NCBI GenBank assembly: GCA_965227645.1
Contig: OZ245773.1
Coordinates: 1,736,001 to 1,800,000 of the forward strand
DNA: 64,000 bases
From: Flavimaribacter sp024343425
GTDB taxonomy: Bacteria > Pseudomonadota > Alphaproteobacteria > Rhizobiales > Rhizobiaceae
Direction of reading: 5' to 3'
Below, piece by piece: positions 8,833 to 17,190 of the stretch. Numbering within the stretch: position 1 is the stretch's first letter; every line of letters begins with the position of its first letter. Under the pieces are notes generated by a model. It saw only the letters and a program-made list of their open reading frames with translations. It did no database searches and was not told the origin of the DNA. A program made the position numbers and the translations under genes.

Positions 8833-8866
8833 GAGGAACCTCTCACGATCGTGAGCATTGTTCCTC
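8833..8866. promoter_or_regulatory. Nested palindrome upstream of the 43-residue peptide gene
   Basis: Outer arms GAGGAAC (8833-8839) and GTTCCTC (8860-8866) enclose a perfect 14-bp palindrome CTCACGATCGTGAG (8842-8855). It lies 44 bp upstream of the small membrane protein start. It could be an operator; both outer arms also look like GGAAC -35 elements, but no matching CGTT is at the right distance. Confidence 0.4.
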
Positions 8867-8966
8867 AGCAACTTCCCGTTCATTTGCCGAGAGGGTGGGG
8901 TTGGCAAGAATGCCATAAAAACATGCAAGGCCGTCAAAGCGCCAACGGGACAGGCGCCTTTCCGGC

Positions 8967-8986
8967 TCGGGTTCAATTGAACCCGA
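8967..8986. promoter_or_regulatory. Perfect 20-bp palindrome
   Basis: TCGGGTTCAA followed by its exact reverse complement TTGAACCCGA. Length and symmetry suggest a dimeric protein binding site. It is 316 bp before the OLD-family gene, within the island. Confidence 0.5.
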
Positions 8987-9302
8987 CATAACGCGGATAT
9001 AGTGCTCGCTTCGAAAAAATGCAACCGTTGCGGACAGCCTTTGCTAATCCTTGCGGCCCGGACGAATTGCCCGCTTTGAGCCTCCCAAATGTTTCGTTGC
9101 GCTCGAATTCTTAGTCGCCCAAAACCTGCCATTCGGGTCCCAATGCCAAACGAATCTTTGATACGGCTGAGCTAGTTAGTTCAATGCCGTCGGCAGCACC
9201 GCTTTTCAACTGTTTATCGAGCCTACCCCGGCAGGTTGCTGCGTTGGATAGGTTGAGAACATTCATCCAACACGTTATCGTAGCAGTTCAAAGGGGGAGC
9301 AG

Positions 9303-11318
9303 ATGGAACTTAGTTCATTTCGCGTTCGGAATTTTCGTTCGATCGACGATAGCGGGGAAATCGACGTATCGCGCATCACAGCGATGCTGGGACGGAATGA
9401 AAGTGGCAAGTCGAATATTCTACGCGCGCTGCATAGCCTGAACCCCGCCAGTGGCTTTACGAAGCTGAAGCCGATCAAAGATTTTCCCCGGCACCGCAAG
9501 CTGTCTGAATGCAACGATTACACGCCTGTCGTAGAATCGACGTGGAAATTGACCACATACGAACAAGGACGCCTCGCTGAAATTTGGCCCAGCGCGAAAG
9601 GCGTAGCTGAAGTGAGCGTTGGCCGTCGGTATGGCGACAAACGTTATGTAGGCATTGAAGTGCCGGAAGCAGCTTTCGATCTAGCTGCTATCAAAGCCGA
9701 TGCTAGAAAGATTGACGCTGCGGTGAAGGCAGTATCGGTGAAACTAACCGATGATAGCAAGACGGCACTGGAGAGTGCCGCCAGCACCTTCGTTGCCACC
9801 ATCAGCGTCGGTGCGACCGCCGCAAAGTGGGCTGAAACCGGAAAGCCCGCACTCGCCGCGCTTAGGCAGGCTCTTGCAACAGCAGACGTTGAACTGACCG
9901 ATGCGCAGGATCAGCGCATGATCGCATTAGAAGAAATGGCTGAGGCCATCCCACAAAATGAAGCGGCGCATACCAAGGCGCGAAACTGGATCATCGAACG
10001 GTTGCCCGTCTTTATGTATCTCGAAGATTATCCCGAGATTGAAGGGCATCAGGACATCGCGCAGTTCCTCACACGAAAAAGTCAAGGGCAGCAAACCAAC
10101 GCTGATTTGAATTTCGAGAAGCTCTGCAAAGTGGCTGGGCTAAGTCCGGAACAGTTGCAGGAATTATCGCAAAGCAATGATCAAGAAACACGCGGGCAAT
10201 TGGCCAACCGCGCCGGTTCCGTCGTAACGACGGCCATACGCAAGCGTTGGAAAGACCGCGAACTGAAGGTCCGCTTCAACTTAGATGCCCAACATTTCGA
10301 CACGTTGGTTTCCGATCCTAATAGCGTTTACGACGTCGAAGTGAACTTGGATGAACGTAGTCGTGGTTTCCAATGGTTCTTCGCGTTTTATGTCGTATTT
10401 GCGGCTGATACCGAAGGCGGCGATGCAGACGGCGCGATCCTGCTGTTGGACGAACCAGGCCTGTATCTACATGCGCGTTCGCAAGGCGATTTACTTCGTC
10501 ACCTCGAAGACGATTTCAGCAATCAGATTGTCTATACGACACATTCACCGTTTATGGTCCCGACGCATCAATTGGATTGGGTTCGAACGGTTAATATAGC
10601 GGAGGAGGTCGGCACGACGGTTTCAAATGACCCGACAGGCGACGCTCGGACGCTATTCCCGCTGCAAGCGGCGCTTGGATATGACCTTGCACAAAGCCTG
10701 TTCGTAGGGCCGAACAATCTCATAGTTGAAGGCGTCACCGATTTTTGGATGCTGTCGGCAGTCTCGTCACGATTGAGCGAACAAGGCAAAGTCGGGCTGG
10801 ATGAACGTTTAACTGTCACCCCAGCGGGCGGCGCGCAGAAAGTTCACTACATGGTCGCGTTGCTTACGTCGGAGCAACTAAAGGTGCTCGTCTTGTTCGA
10901 TGATGAAAAGGACGCCAAGTTGACACGCGACGATCTGGTGAAAGGCAAGTTAATACGGTCGGATAGCGTCGTGTTTGTGAGCGAAGCGTTCGAAACCGCT
11001 CCCGCCGAAGCCGACATTGAAGACTTGCTTGATCCAGGGGTCTACGAAAAGCTGGTTCGAGAAGTATACGCGAAGGAACTGAAGGGCAAGAAGCTGGAAT
11101 TGAATGCCCACATTCCTCGCATCGCGCGCCGGTTTGAAACTGCTTTCGACAAGCTGTCTATTCCGTTTCACAAGACGAGACCAGCACGATTTTTCTTGCA
11201 GAAAATGGCGACAGACCCTTCGTCGGTCTTAACCGCGGACAGCGAAGCGCGTTTTGAACGGCTTTGCAAAGCTATCAACGCTTCGCTGGATAAACATTTG
11301 TCACGGCCTTCGTCGTGA
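9303..11318 (+). CDS. OLD-family AAA ATPase with C-terminal TOPRIM nuclease domain
   Basis: Overcoming-lysogenization-defect (OLD) type protein of 671 residues. The N-terminal ABC-like ATPase has Walker A GRNESGKSN (30-38), an ABC signature-like SRGFQWF (~353), Walker B ILLLDEPG (~379) and H-loop TTHSP (~412). A long charged insertion (~120-330) separates the ATPase halves. The TOPRIM part has the catalytic Glu in LIVEG (~473) and the acidic cluster LFDDEKD (~531). This is the layout of GajA and other OLD nucleases, which cut DNA in phage defence. No GajB-like helicase is adjacent; instead an Ntn-hydrolase follows 235 bp downstream. Start ATG has GGGGGAG upstream. Base composition is more AT-rich than the flanks, suggesting transfer. 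Confidence 0.85.
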   Translation: MELSSFRVRNFRSIDDSGEIDVSRITAMLGRNESGKSNILRALHSLNPASGFTKLKPIKDFPRHRKLSECNDYTPVVESTWKLTTYEQGRLAEIWPSAKGVAEVSVGRRYGDKRYVGIEVPEAAFDLAAIKADARKIDAAVKAVSVKLTDDSKTALESAASTFVATISVGATAAKWAETGKPALAALRQALATADVELTDAQDQRMIALEEMAEAIPQNEAAHTKARNWIIERLPVFMYLEDYPEIEGHQDIAQFLTRKSQGQQTNADLNFEKLCKVAGLSPEQLQELSQSNDQETRGQLANRAGSVVTTAIRKRWKDRELKVRFNLDAQHFDTLVSDPNSVYDVEVNLDERSRGFQWFFAFYVVFAADTEGGDADGAILLLDEPGLYLHARSQGDLLRHLEDDFSNQIVYTTHSPFMVPTHQLDWVRTVNIAEEVGTTVSNDPTGDARTLFPLQAALGYDLAQSLFVGPNNLIVEGVTDFWMLSAVSSRLSEQGKVGLDERLTVTPAGGAQKVHYMVALLTSEQLKVLVLFDDEKDAKLTRDDLVKGKLIRSDSVVFVSEAFETAPAEADIEDLLDPGVYEKLVREVYAKELKGKKLELNAHIPRIARRFETAFDKLSIPFHKTRPARFFLQKMATDPSSVLTADSEARFERLCKAINASLDKHLSRPSS

Positions 11319-11553
11319 GTAAAACCTACCAATGTGCCCTGCCGGAACGCGCTAAGCAGTTCGAGCCAAAGAATTTATTGTTGTTCCTTGACAGATTTAC
11401 TCGCATTGCCATCGCTTCAACGGAGCCGTGGTCGGTAGTTACATAGCAGCTATCTTGTAAACGTCGCCAGTGAACTGCAAACCTGCTTCCGGCCCCGAAA
11501 AGGTCGACCGGGAGTATCTTGCCGATAGCAACCAAACAGTTATTGTTCCATCC

Positions 11554-12405
11554 ATGACAATTACCATCGCATGGGAACGCAAACTGCCGAGTGTCTCGGA
11601 AATTGTATTCTGTTCAGACAGTCGCCTGACTGGTGGCGGGAACATCGATGTTTGCCAAAAAGTGTTTCCTCTGCCCCGCGAAGATGCTGCCGTGGGGTTT
11701 TGTGGCAGCACGCTGATCGCATACCCAGTTATTCACCAATTCATAGGATATGTCCGCCACTACAAGAAGAACCTGGACCGCGCAATCGACGGGTCGGAGT
11801 TGCCGAAACGATTCGCAGCGCTGGCGAATCGTTTCCTTGATGCCTACATTGATCCGGTAGACCTGCGCGCCGAGCTGATGGAGACTTCATTCATCGTCGG
11901 CTGCTATTCGTGGTTACTGAAAAGCCCGGTAATCAGCCGCATCCGCTACGACGGCGGAAAGAAGAACTTCGTAGCGTCAGTTATCCGGTTTCCGAAAAAA
12001 CGCAGCCCTGAGCTGCACAAGAACGCCGGCAAGTTCGCGATAATCGGTGACCTCCGCCATCAATATTTCGAACGCCTTTCGGATTTCATCGATTACAAAC
12101 GCGCCGCACGGCTTGATATGGAGCCGTTCAGCGCGCTGGCGAGCATGCTGTCAGACGACACTTTCACCGACCGTCGCGGCAAATACAAAGGGCCGATCGG
12201 GGGTGCACCGCAGGTGCTGAAGATCTACCCATTCCTCCGGACCATGGAGTTCGGAGTCTACTGGCCGAGCCGGCAGAACGGTGTCTTGCATCTGAATGGA
12301 AGGGCGTTGTTCGACTTCGAGAAGCTCACCCTACCGCAGATCGATGGCGGGAGCCTCGAGGTCTTCTATCCGCTGGCAGAGCTGAACAATGCGGAAGCCT
12401 GGTAG
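11554..12405 (+). CDS. Proteasome/HslV-like Ntn-hydrolase, unknown role
   Basis: The N-terminus MTITIAWERK, then EIVFCSDSRLTGGG, CQKVFPLP and DAAVGFCGSTLIAYPVI closely follows the layout of HslV and proteasome beta subunits (TTIV..., GDG, a KK/K strand, AGFAGGTADAFTL). If Met1 is removed, Thr becomes residue 1, with Asp21 and Lys35 at positions like Asp17 and Lys33 of HslV. This argues for ATG 11554 as the true start although a GTG at 11470 keeps the frame open. The remaining ~200 residues have no recognisable domain. It sits directly after the OLD-family gene in the same direction and shares its AT-richer composition. Function is inferred only from fold resemblance. Confidence 0.7.
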   Translation: MTITIAWERKLPSVSEIVFCSDSRLTGGGNIDVCQKVFPLPREDAAVGFCGSTLIAYPVIHQFIGYVRHYKKNLDRAIDGSELPKRFAALANRFLDAYIDPVDLRAELMETSFIVGCYSWLLKSPVISRIRYDGGKKNFVASVIRFPKKRSPELHKNAGKFAIIGDLRHQYFERLSDFIDYKRAARLDMEPFSALASMLSDDTFTDRRGKYKGPIGGAPQVLKIYPFLRTMEFGVYWPSRQNGVLHLNGRALFDFEKLTLPQIDGGSLEVFYPLAELNNAEAW

Positions 12406-12714
12406 ACCACCCCGAAAATTGGGTTATAGGCGGGCACACTTGGCGTGGCCGGAAAGCGACCGATTTGCACTGTCCAAGCACTGCAAGCGAACCGTCCGAA
12501 GACAGCCCCATTTTAGCCACTCATCCCGCACAGGCGACTTGTACGGCCAGTGGAAGATTCTCGAAGTCCAGGCAAATCACGCTCTCGGGCAATCCAACCT
12601 GCGCCGCCTCCAAGGCTTTCATCGAGCTTGCGCGAATTGAGCGCGAAACGCAGTGAGAAGACGGGCGGCGGCGGCATCCTGCCGGAGTAGAGCCGCCGCC
12701 GGCCTGTCTTTGTG
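12406..12714. other. Intergenic region with a LysR relic and a hairpin
   Basis: No intact gene. A stretch around 12590-12655 encodes, with a frameshift, the LysR C-terminal motif KAFIELAR (see repeat). At 12662-12704 a GC-rich hairpin (GGCGGCGGC...GCCGCCGCC) followed by TGTCTTT may act as a terminator for the rightward genes. Confidence 0.5.
12602..12652 (+). repeat. Right copy of island-flanking direct repeat (LysR relic)
   Basis: 51 bp matching 8161-8213 with two substitutions and a 2-bp deletion that breaks the LysR frame. Similarity stops abruptly on both sides. Confidence 0.7.
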
Positions 12715-13965
12715 TCAACGACGCAGCACATCCTGCCATTCGGGACGGCGGTTGATCTGCGCCTTCGCAAACGGACACAACGGAATAATCGAGACGCCGT
12801 CGCGTCGGGCGTCCTCGACGGCGCGCTGCACCAGTTTTTCGCCGACTTTGCGGCCACGCAGGGCGGCGGGAACCTCCGTATGGTCGATGATGATCAGAGC
12901 GTCGCCGGCCCGGCTGTAGGTCATCTCGGCCTCGTGGCCATCGACAACAATCCGGTAACGCCCCTTGGACGGGCCGTCCTCTCGCTCGACGTCCGTGTCG
13001 GCCAATGCAGGCGCAGCCGCTTGCGGCCTTGCGTCCGGTCGCCGCGCCTTGCGCGGCTCGCCCGGCGCGCATTCCAGAAGTTCACGGTCCCATCCCGCAA
13101 GGTCGGCGGCCGCCTCGTATGTCGAGACAAGAAACGCCATCAGGGCCGCATTCGGATCATCGGCAGCCTGCACTGCGTTGTAAGGAAGGAGGAATTCGGA
13201 CAGCCCTTCGCTCCAGAACGCGGCGTCCGGCCGCACGGAGGCGCTGCGGAACCCGTTCGGTTCCGGGTAGGCGTAGGCGTAGAACGCCGGATAGTCGACG
13301 CCGCCGCCGCCTGGCCAGAATCCGGCCGAGGAAACCTCGCGGTCGTAGGCCTCCTGCGCCACGTTGTCGGGCAGGGCGGGAACGCCGCCTGGATGCAGCG
13401 GCGCGCGTTGACCCGAAAACCGGGTGACCGCCAGGTCGAAACTGCCCCAGAACAGGTGAACCGGGCTGGACTTTCCCAGGAAGGATGACCGGAAACGGCT
13501 GAAGACCCTGTCGATTGCGACAAGCGCCTTGTGAAAACGCTGAACAGCGTCGCGGTCATAGGGCCGGTCGCGGTGATCCTCGACAAAGGGGACAGGGTTC
13601 GGCACTTCGTTGGGACTGCCGTTGAAAGTCGGCGCGCCGCCGAGATCGGAAACCAGCCGGACGAAACGGGCGTGGAATTCAGCGACCGTCATCGGCTCGA
13701 GCGCAAACGAAGCTGTGCGTCCGTTGCCGCACACGCCCACAACCAGGTGATCTTGGAAATCGAACTGAATCTCGATGCCCGGGCCATCCGGAATCGGCGA
13801 GGTCGTCAGCCCGCGCGGCGTGACATAGAACGTCGCGTGCCAGGAGTGATTGAGCCACGGGCTGTGCGCCAGCCGGTACTTGCCGACAATCTGAAGGTAG
13901 AGATGCAGGGCGGAACACGTCTCGCGCCAGCTGAGGTAGTCGAGGGAAGGCCAGGTGTTGCTCAT
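12715..13965 (-). CDS. DUF5996 protein fused to a YjdJ-type N-acetyltransferase domain
   Basis: Residues ~1-300 match the DUF5996 pattern (WPSLDYLSWRETCSALHLY, YVTPRGLTTSPIPDGPGIEI, HLFWGSFDLAVTRFSGQRAP, YAYPEPNGF), a family of unknown function. After an Ala/Pro/Arg-rich linker, residues ~335-416 form a small GNAT-like domain (IIIDHTEVPAALRGRKVGEKLV, then IIPLCPFAKAQI), normally a free-standing ~90-residue protein that binds acetyl-CoA. The fusion is in one uninterrupted frame. ATG 13965 directly precedes the conserved start. The pair may link an unknown enzyme with acetylation; the acetyl acceptor is unknown. Confidence 0.8.
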   Translation of the reverse strand: MSNTWPSLDYLSWRETCSALHLYLQIVGKYRLAHSPWLNHSWHATFYVTPRGLTTSPIPDGPGIEIQFDFQDHLVVGVCGNGRTASFALEPMTVAEFHARFVRLVSDLGGAPTFNGSPNEVPNPVPFVEDHRDRPYDRDAVQRFHKALVAIDRVFSRFRSSFLGKSSPVHLFWGSFDLAVTRFSGQRAPLHPGGVPALPDNVAQEAYDREVSSAGFWPGGGGVDYPAFYAYAYPEPNGFRSASVRPDAAFWSEGLSEFLLPYNAVQAADDPNAALMAFLVSTYEAAADLAGWDRELLECAPGEPRKARRPDARPQAAAPALADTDVEREDGPSKGRYRIVVDGHEAEMTYSRAGDALIIIDHTEVPAALRGRKVGEKLVQRAVEDARRDGVSIIPLCPFAKAQINRRPEWQDVLRR

Positions 13966-14060
13966 GTCATAGTTTCCCGTTCGGCAGGCATGTGTGTTGT
14001 AAAAAGTCACTCGGAAGAAGCGACGTCCGGCGTCACGGCCGGAAAGTCGCCTCAGTACCG

Positions 14061-14996
14061 TCAGTCCGGAAGAGGAATGTGCTCCTCGCGATCATCGACA
14101 GGAAGATCGAAACGTCCCGCGCCCCAGTTCTCGGCGCGCCATTCAGCCTTGGCGGCTTCGATGCGCTCCTTCGAGGAGGCCACGAAGTTCCACCATATGT
14201 AGCGCGGACCCGACATCGTCGCGCCTCCCAGGATCATCAGTCGCGCGCCTTTGTCGCCGGCGGCGACCGTGATCCGGTCGCCCGGGCGGAACACCATCAT
14301 CTGGCCGGCTTCATAGTCATGGCCGGCGATCGAGATCGCGCCGTCGACGATGTATATTCCGCGGTCCTCGTGGTCGTCCGGCATCGGCAGCAGGCGTCCT
14401 GCCTCAAGCGTCACATCCGCGTAGAACGTCTCGGAATACATCCCGGCCGGGGCGGTCTCGCCGTATGCGTTTCCGAGAATGAGGCGCACGGACACGCCCT
14501 CGTCCTCGATCACCGGCAGCGTGCCCTTGCCGTGATGCTCGAACAGCGGCGCCATGTCCTCGTGGCTGTCGGGCAGGGCCAGCCAGGTCTGGATGCCGAA
14601 CAGGCTGTTCGGGCCGGTTCGCGCCTCGGCGCTCGTGCGTTCCGAATGCGTGACGCCGCGCCCGGCGACCATCCAGTTCAGCGCGCCGGGACGGATGATC
14701 TGGTCGGCGCCGGTGCTGTCGCGGTGATGGAAGTCGCCCTGAAACAGGTAAGTCACGGTGCCGAGGCCGATATGCGGGTGCGGCCGCACGTCGACGCCCT
14801 GTCCGGTCAGCAGCTCGGCCGGACCGGCCTGATCGAAAAAGATGAACGGCCCGACCATCTGACGCTTCGGCGCCGGCAGGGCGCGTCTGACCTCGAAACC
14901 GCCGAGATCGCGGCTGCGCGGGATGATAAGGGTCTCGATTGCGTCCAGATCGACCGTGTCGGGACAGCCGGGTTCGAGCGCCGGGTTCCAGCTCAT
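14061..14996 (-). CDS. Pirin family protein
   Basis: A bicupin protein of 311 residues. Metal ligands are all present: His73 and His75 (RPHPHIGLGTVTYLF) and His117 and Glu119 (GVTHSE). Pirins act as iron-dependent quercetinase-like dioxygenases or redox-sensitive regulators. The C-terminal cupin has YIVDGAISIAGHDYEAGQMMVF. Read leftwards; a LysR gene on the same strand lies 155 bp upstream and could control it. Confidence 0.9.
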   Translation of the reverse strand: MSWNPALEPGCPDTVDLDAIETLIIPRSRDLGGFEVRRALPAPKRQMVGPFIFFDQAGPAELLTGQGVDVRPHPHIGLGTVTYLFQGDFHHRDSTGADQIIRPGALNWMVAGRGVTHSERTSAEARTGPNSLFGIQTWLALPDSHEDMAPLFEHHGKGTLPVIEDEGVSVRLILGNAYGETAPAGMYSETFYADVTLEAGRLLPMPDDHEDRGIYIVDGAISIAGHDYEAGQMMVFRPGDRITVAAGDKGARLMILGGATMSGPRYIWWNFVASSKERIEAAKAEWRAENWGAGRFDLPVDDREEHIPLPD

Positions 14997-15150
14997 GCCT
15001 GTGGTCCTTTCAAGTGATAGCGGGCGATCGCGCCCTCATCGGTTCCATTGAACGTGGTCACAGAATATTATCTACGCGGACAGAAACCGGAACGCTAGCT
15101 GCACAAGGCGTATAACCGTGTCGCTTAAAATGGAACGCAGAGGCAATATT

Positions 15151-16044
15151 TCACTGCCTGATGCCCCAAAGTTGCGGGTTCTGTTCGAAGTTCTCGATCA
15201 GCAAATCGGTGAGCACCCGAATCTTGCGAGCGGGATGGCGACCCGGTGGACGAATGACATAGGCGCCGCCCGGAGGCGGCGGGTAATGCGTCATGACAGG
15301 AACCAGCGCCCCGGCCACGATATGATCGTGGGTGATGCAATCCGGCAACCAGCCGATGCCGAGACCGGCCACTGCCGCCGCCGCGAGCGCAACCGCGTTG
15401 TCGGCCTTGAAGCGCCCTTGCGGCTGAACGGCGACGATCTTGTCGCCGTCCATCATCCGCCAGCTTTCCGTGCCCTGCATGACGGCCTGGTGCGTAACGA
15501 GATCTTCCGGCGTCTCAGGCGCGCCATGCTTGCGAATGTAATCCGGGCTCGCGACGAATTTGCCGTGGATCGGTCCGACGCGTTTCGCCATCAGATTGGA
15601 GTCCTGAAGATAGCCGACCCGGATCGCGCAATCGAACCCTTCCGCGATGAGATCGACATAGCGGTCGCTGTAGGAGGTATGGATATGCAACTGCGGGTGA
15701 CGCTTCGCCATTTCCGCGAGAACGGGCGCAAAGTGCGTCGGACCAAAGGTCAGCGGCGCGGTGACCCTCAGCCGGCCCCGCAACTCGCCGGCGGGCAGGA
15801 TCGTTTCCCTGGCCGTGTCGATTTCTGCGCTCGCTCGCACCGCATGGTCCCGGAATGTGGCGCCAGCTTCCGTGAGCGCCGCGCCGCGGGTCGTGCGCGC
15901 AATTAGCTGGACGCCAAGCTCTGCTTCAAGCCGGAAGAGCCGCCGGCTGACGATCGACTTCGAAACGCCGAGCCGGCGCGCGGCCGCGGTAACGCCGCCC
16001 GTGTCGGCGACCGTCACGAATGTTTCCAGTTCTTCGATGTCCAT
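15151..16044 (-). CDS. LysR-type transcriptional regulator
   Basis: Begins MDIEELETFVTVADTGG with the standard winged helix (VTAAARRLGVSKSIVSRRLFRLEAELG), then an effector-binding domain of the CrgA-like group (HPQLHIHTSYSDRYVDLIAEGFDCAIRVG). ATG 16044 has AGGAACG upstream. Divergent from the alpha/beta hydrolase at 16217 across a 172-bp region, and upstream of pirin on the same strand; pirin and hydrolase genes are commonly controlled by this type of regulator, so one or both are likely targets. Confidence 0.9.
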   Translation of the reverse strand: MDIEELETFVTVADTGGVTAAARRLGVSKSIVSRRLFRLEAELGVQLIARTTRGAALTEAGATFRDHAVRASAEIDTARETILPAGELRGRLRVTAPLTFGPTHFAPVLAEMAKRHPQLHIHTSYSDRYVDLIAEGFDCAIRVGYLQDSNLMAKRVGPIHGKFVASPDYIRKHGAPETPEDLVTHQAVMQGTESWRMMDGDKIVAVQPQGRFKADNAVALAAAAVAGLGIGWLPDCITHDHIVAGALVPVMTHYPPPPGGAYVIRPPGRHPARKIRVLTDLLIENFEQNPQLWGIRQ

Positions 16045-16216
16045 TTGGCGTTCCTGATTGCGCGACAGAGAATAGCGATTTCGAAGACTAGCGCATCTTG
16101 CGTCTGAACCACATATCCTAATTTCAAACCCGGCCTTCGCCCGGGTTTCACCTCCCGCCAACGATAGCGCTTCCCGCGGGAATTGCTTTCGCGATAGTCC
16201 GAAAGGAGACAACGAC

Positions 16217-17053
16217 ATGGGTTATGTTACAACCAAAGATGGCGTGCAGATCTACTACAAGGACTGGGGTCCGAAGGACGCCCAACCAATTGTCTTCCAT
16301 CATGGCTGGCCGCTCAGCGCCGATGACTGGGACGCTCAGATGCTGTTCTTCCTGTCTAAGGGCTACCGGGTCGTCGCGCATGATCGGCGCGGCCACGGAC
16401 GCTCGGACCAGGTCGCAGACGGGCACGACATGGACCACTACGCCGCTGACGCCTTCGCCGTCGTCGAGGCGCTGGACCTCAAAAACGTGGTCCACATCGG
16501 CCACTCCACCGGCGGCGGGGAGGTGGCGCGCTATGTAGCCAAGTTCGGCGAACCCGCCGGCCGCGTGTCCAGGGCCATTCTGGTGGCCGCCGTTCCCCCG
16601 CTGATGCTCAAGACGGATGACAATCCCGAAGGCACGCCGCTGGAGGTTTTCGACGGCTTTCGAAAGGCGCTCGCCGACAACCGCGCGCAGTTTTTCCGCG
16701 ACGTTCCGGCCGGTCCGTTCTACGGCTTCAATCGTGACGGAGCCACGGTTCATGAAGGAGTGATCCAGAACTGGTGGCGGCAGGGCATGATGGGCGGCGC
16801 CAAGGCGCACTATGACGGGATTGCCGCCTTCTCCGAAACCGACCAGACGGAGGACCTCAAGGCGATCACCGTTCCGACGCTGGTGTTGCACGGCGAGGAC
16901 GATCAGATTGTTCCGATCGCGGCTTCGGCCATGAAGGCCGTAAAGCTTCTGCAAAACGGAACGCTGAAAACCTGGCCCGGTTTCTCGCACGGAATGCTCA
17001 CCGTGAACGCCGACGTACTGAACGCCGACCTTCTGGAATTCATCGAAAACTGA
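16217..17053 (+). CDS. Alpha/beta hydrolase of the non-haem chloroperoxidase/esterase type
   Basis: A protein of 278 residues with oxyanion motif VFHHGWPLSADDWD, nucleophile Ser97 in GHSTGGG, catalytic Asp in VLHGEDDQIVP and His in GFSHGM, the full triad of the cofactor-free haloperoxidase/esterase group. In vivo substrates of these enzymes are mostly unknown esters or lactones. AAAGGAG lies just upstream of the ATG. Divergent from a LysR regulator. Confidence 0.9.
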   Translation: MGYVTTKDGVQIYYKDWGPKDAQPIVFHHGWPLSADDWDAQMLFFLSKGYRVVAHDRRGHGRSDQVADGHDMDHYAADAFAVVEALDLKNVVHIGHSTGGGEVARYVAKFGEPAGRVSRAILVAAVPPLMLKTDDNPEGTPLEVFDGFRKALADNRAQFFRDVPAGPFYGFNRDGATVHEGVIQNWWRQGMMGGAKAHYDGIAAFSETDQTEDLKAITVPTLVLHGEDDQIVPIAASAMKAVKLLQNGTLKTWPGFSHGMLTVNADVLNADLLEFIEN

Positions 17054-17190
17054 AACGGCGGCGAGGCGCGACTTTCAGCGCCTCGTCGACTTCATCTCTT
17101 CCTACCGTACACGCCTTTCTGCAAGAAAGGATCGTTCAAGCCTGCGATCAGCCGGCCGGATGGGCGGCAAGGCCGCCAATGTCCCGGGCC
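17054..17190. terminator. Possible bidirectional terminator between convergent genes
   Basis: A hairpin GCGAGGCGC-loop-GCGCCTCGT at about 17061-17088 between the convergent hydrolase and mesD genes, without a long T-tract; a second weaker hairpin (CCTTTC tgcaa GAAAGG) follows near 17113. Confidence 0.35.

Larger units (their letters stand above)
8790..9302. other. Intergenic region with two palindromes
   Basis: No convincing gene. It contains the nested palindrome at 8833-8866 and the 20-bp palindrome at 8967-8986. Base composition turns more AT-rich from about 9100 towards the OLD-family gene. Confidence 0.5.

Noticed and set aside
8824..9132. A 102-residue minus-strand frame
   Set aside because: No ribosome-binding site, no motif, and it spans both palindromes; treated as non-coding.
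9303..12405. Gabija system
   Set aside because: GajA-like layout is present, but no UvrD-type helicase (GajB) is adjacent; the neighbour is an Ntn-like protein.
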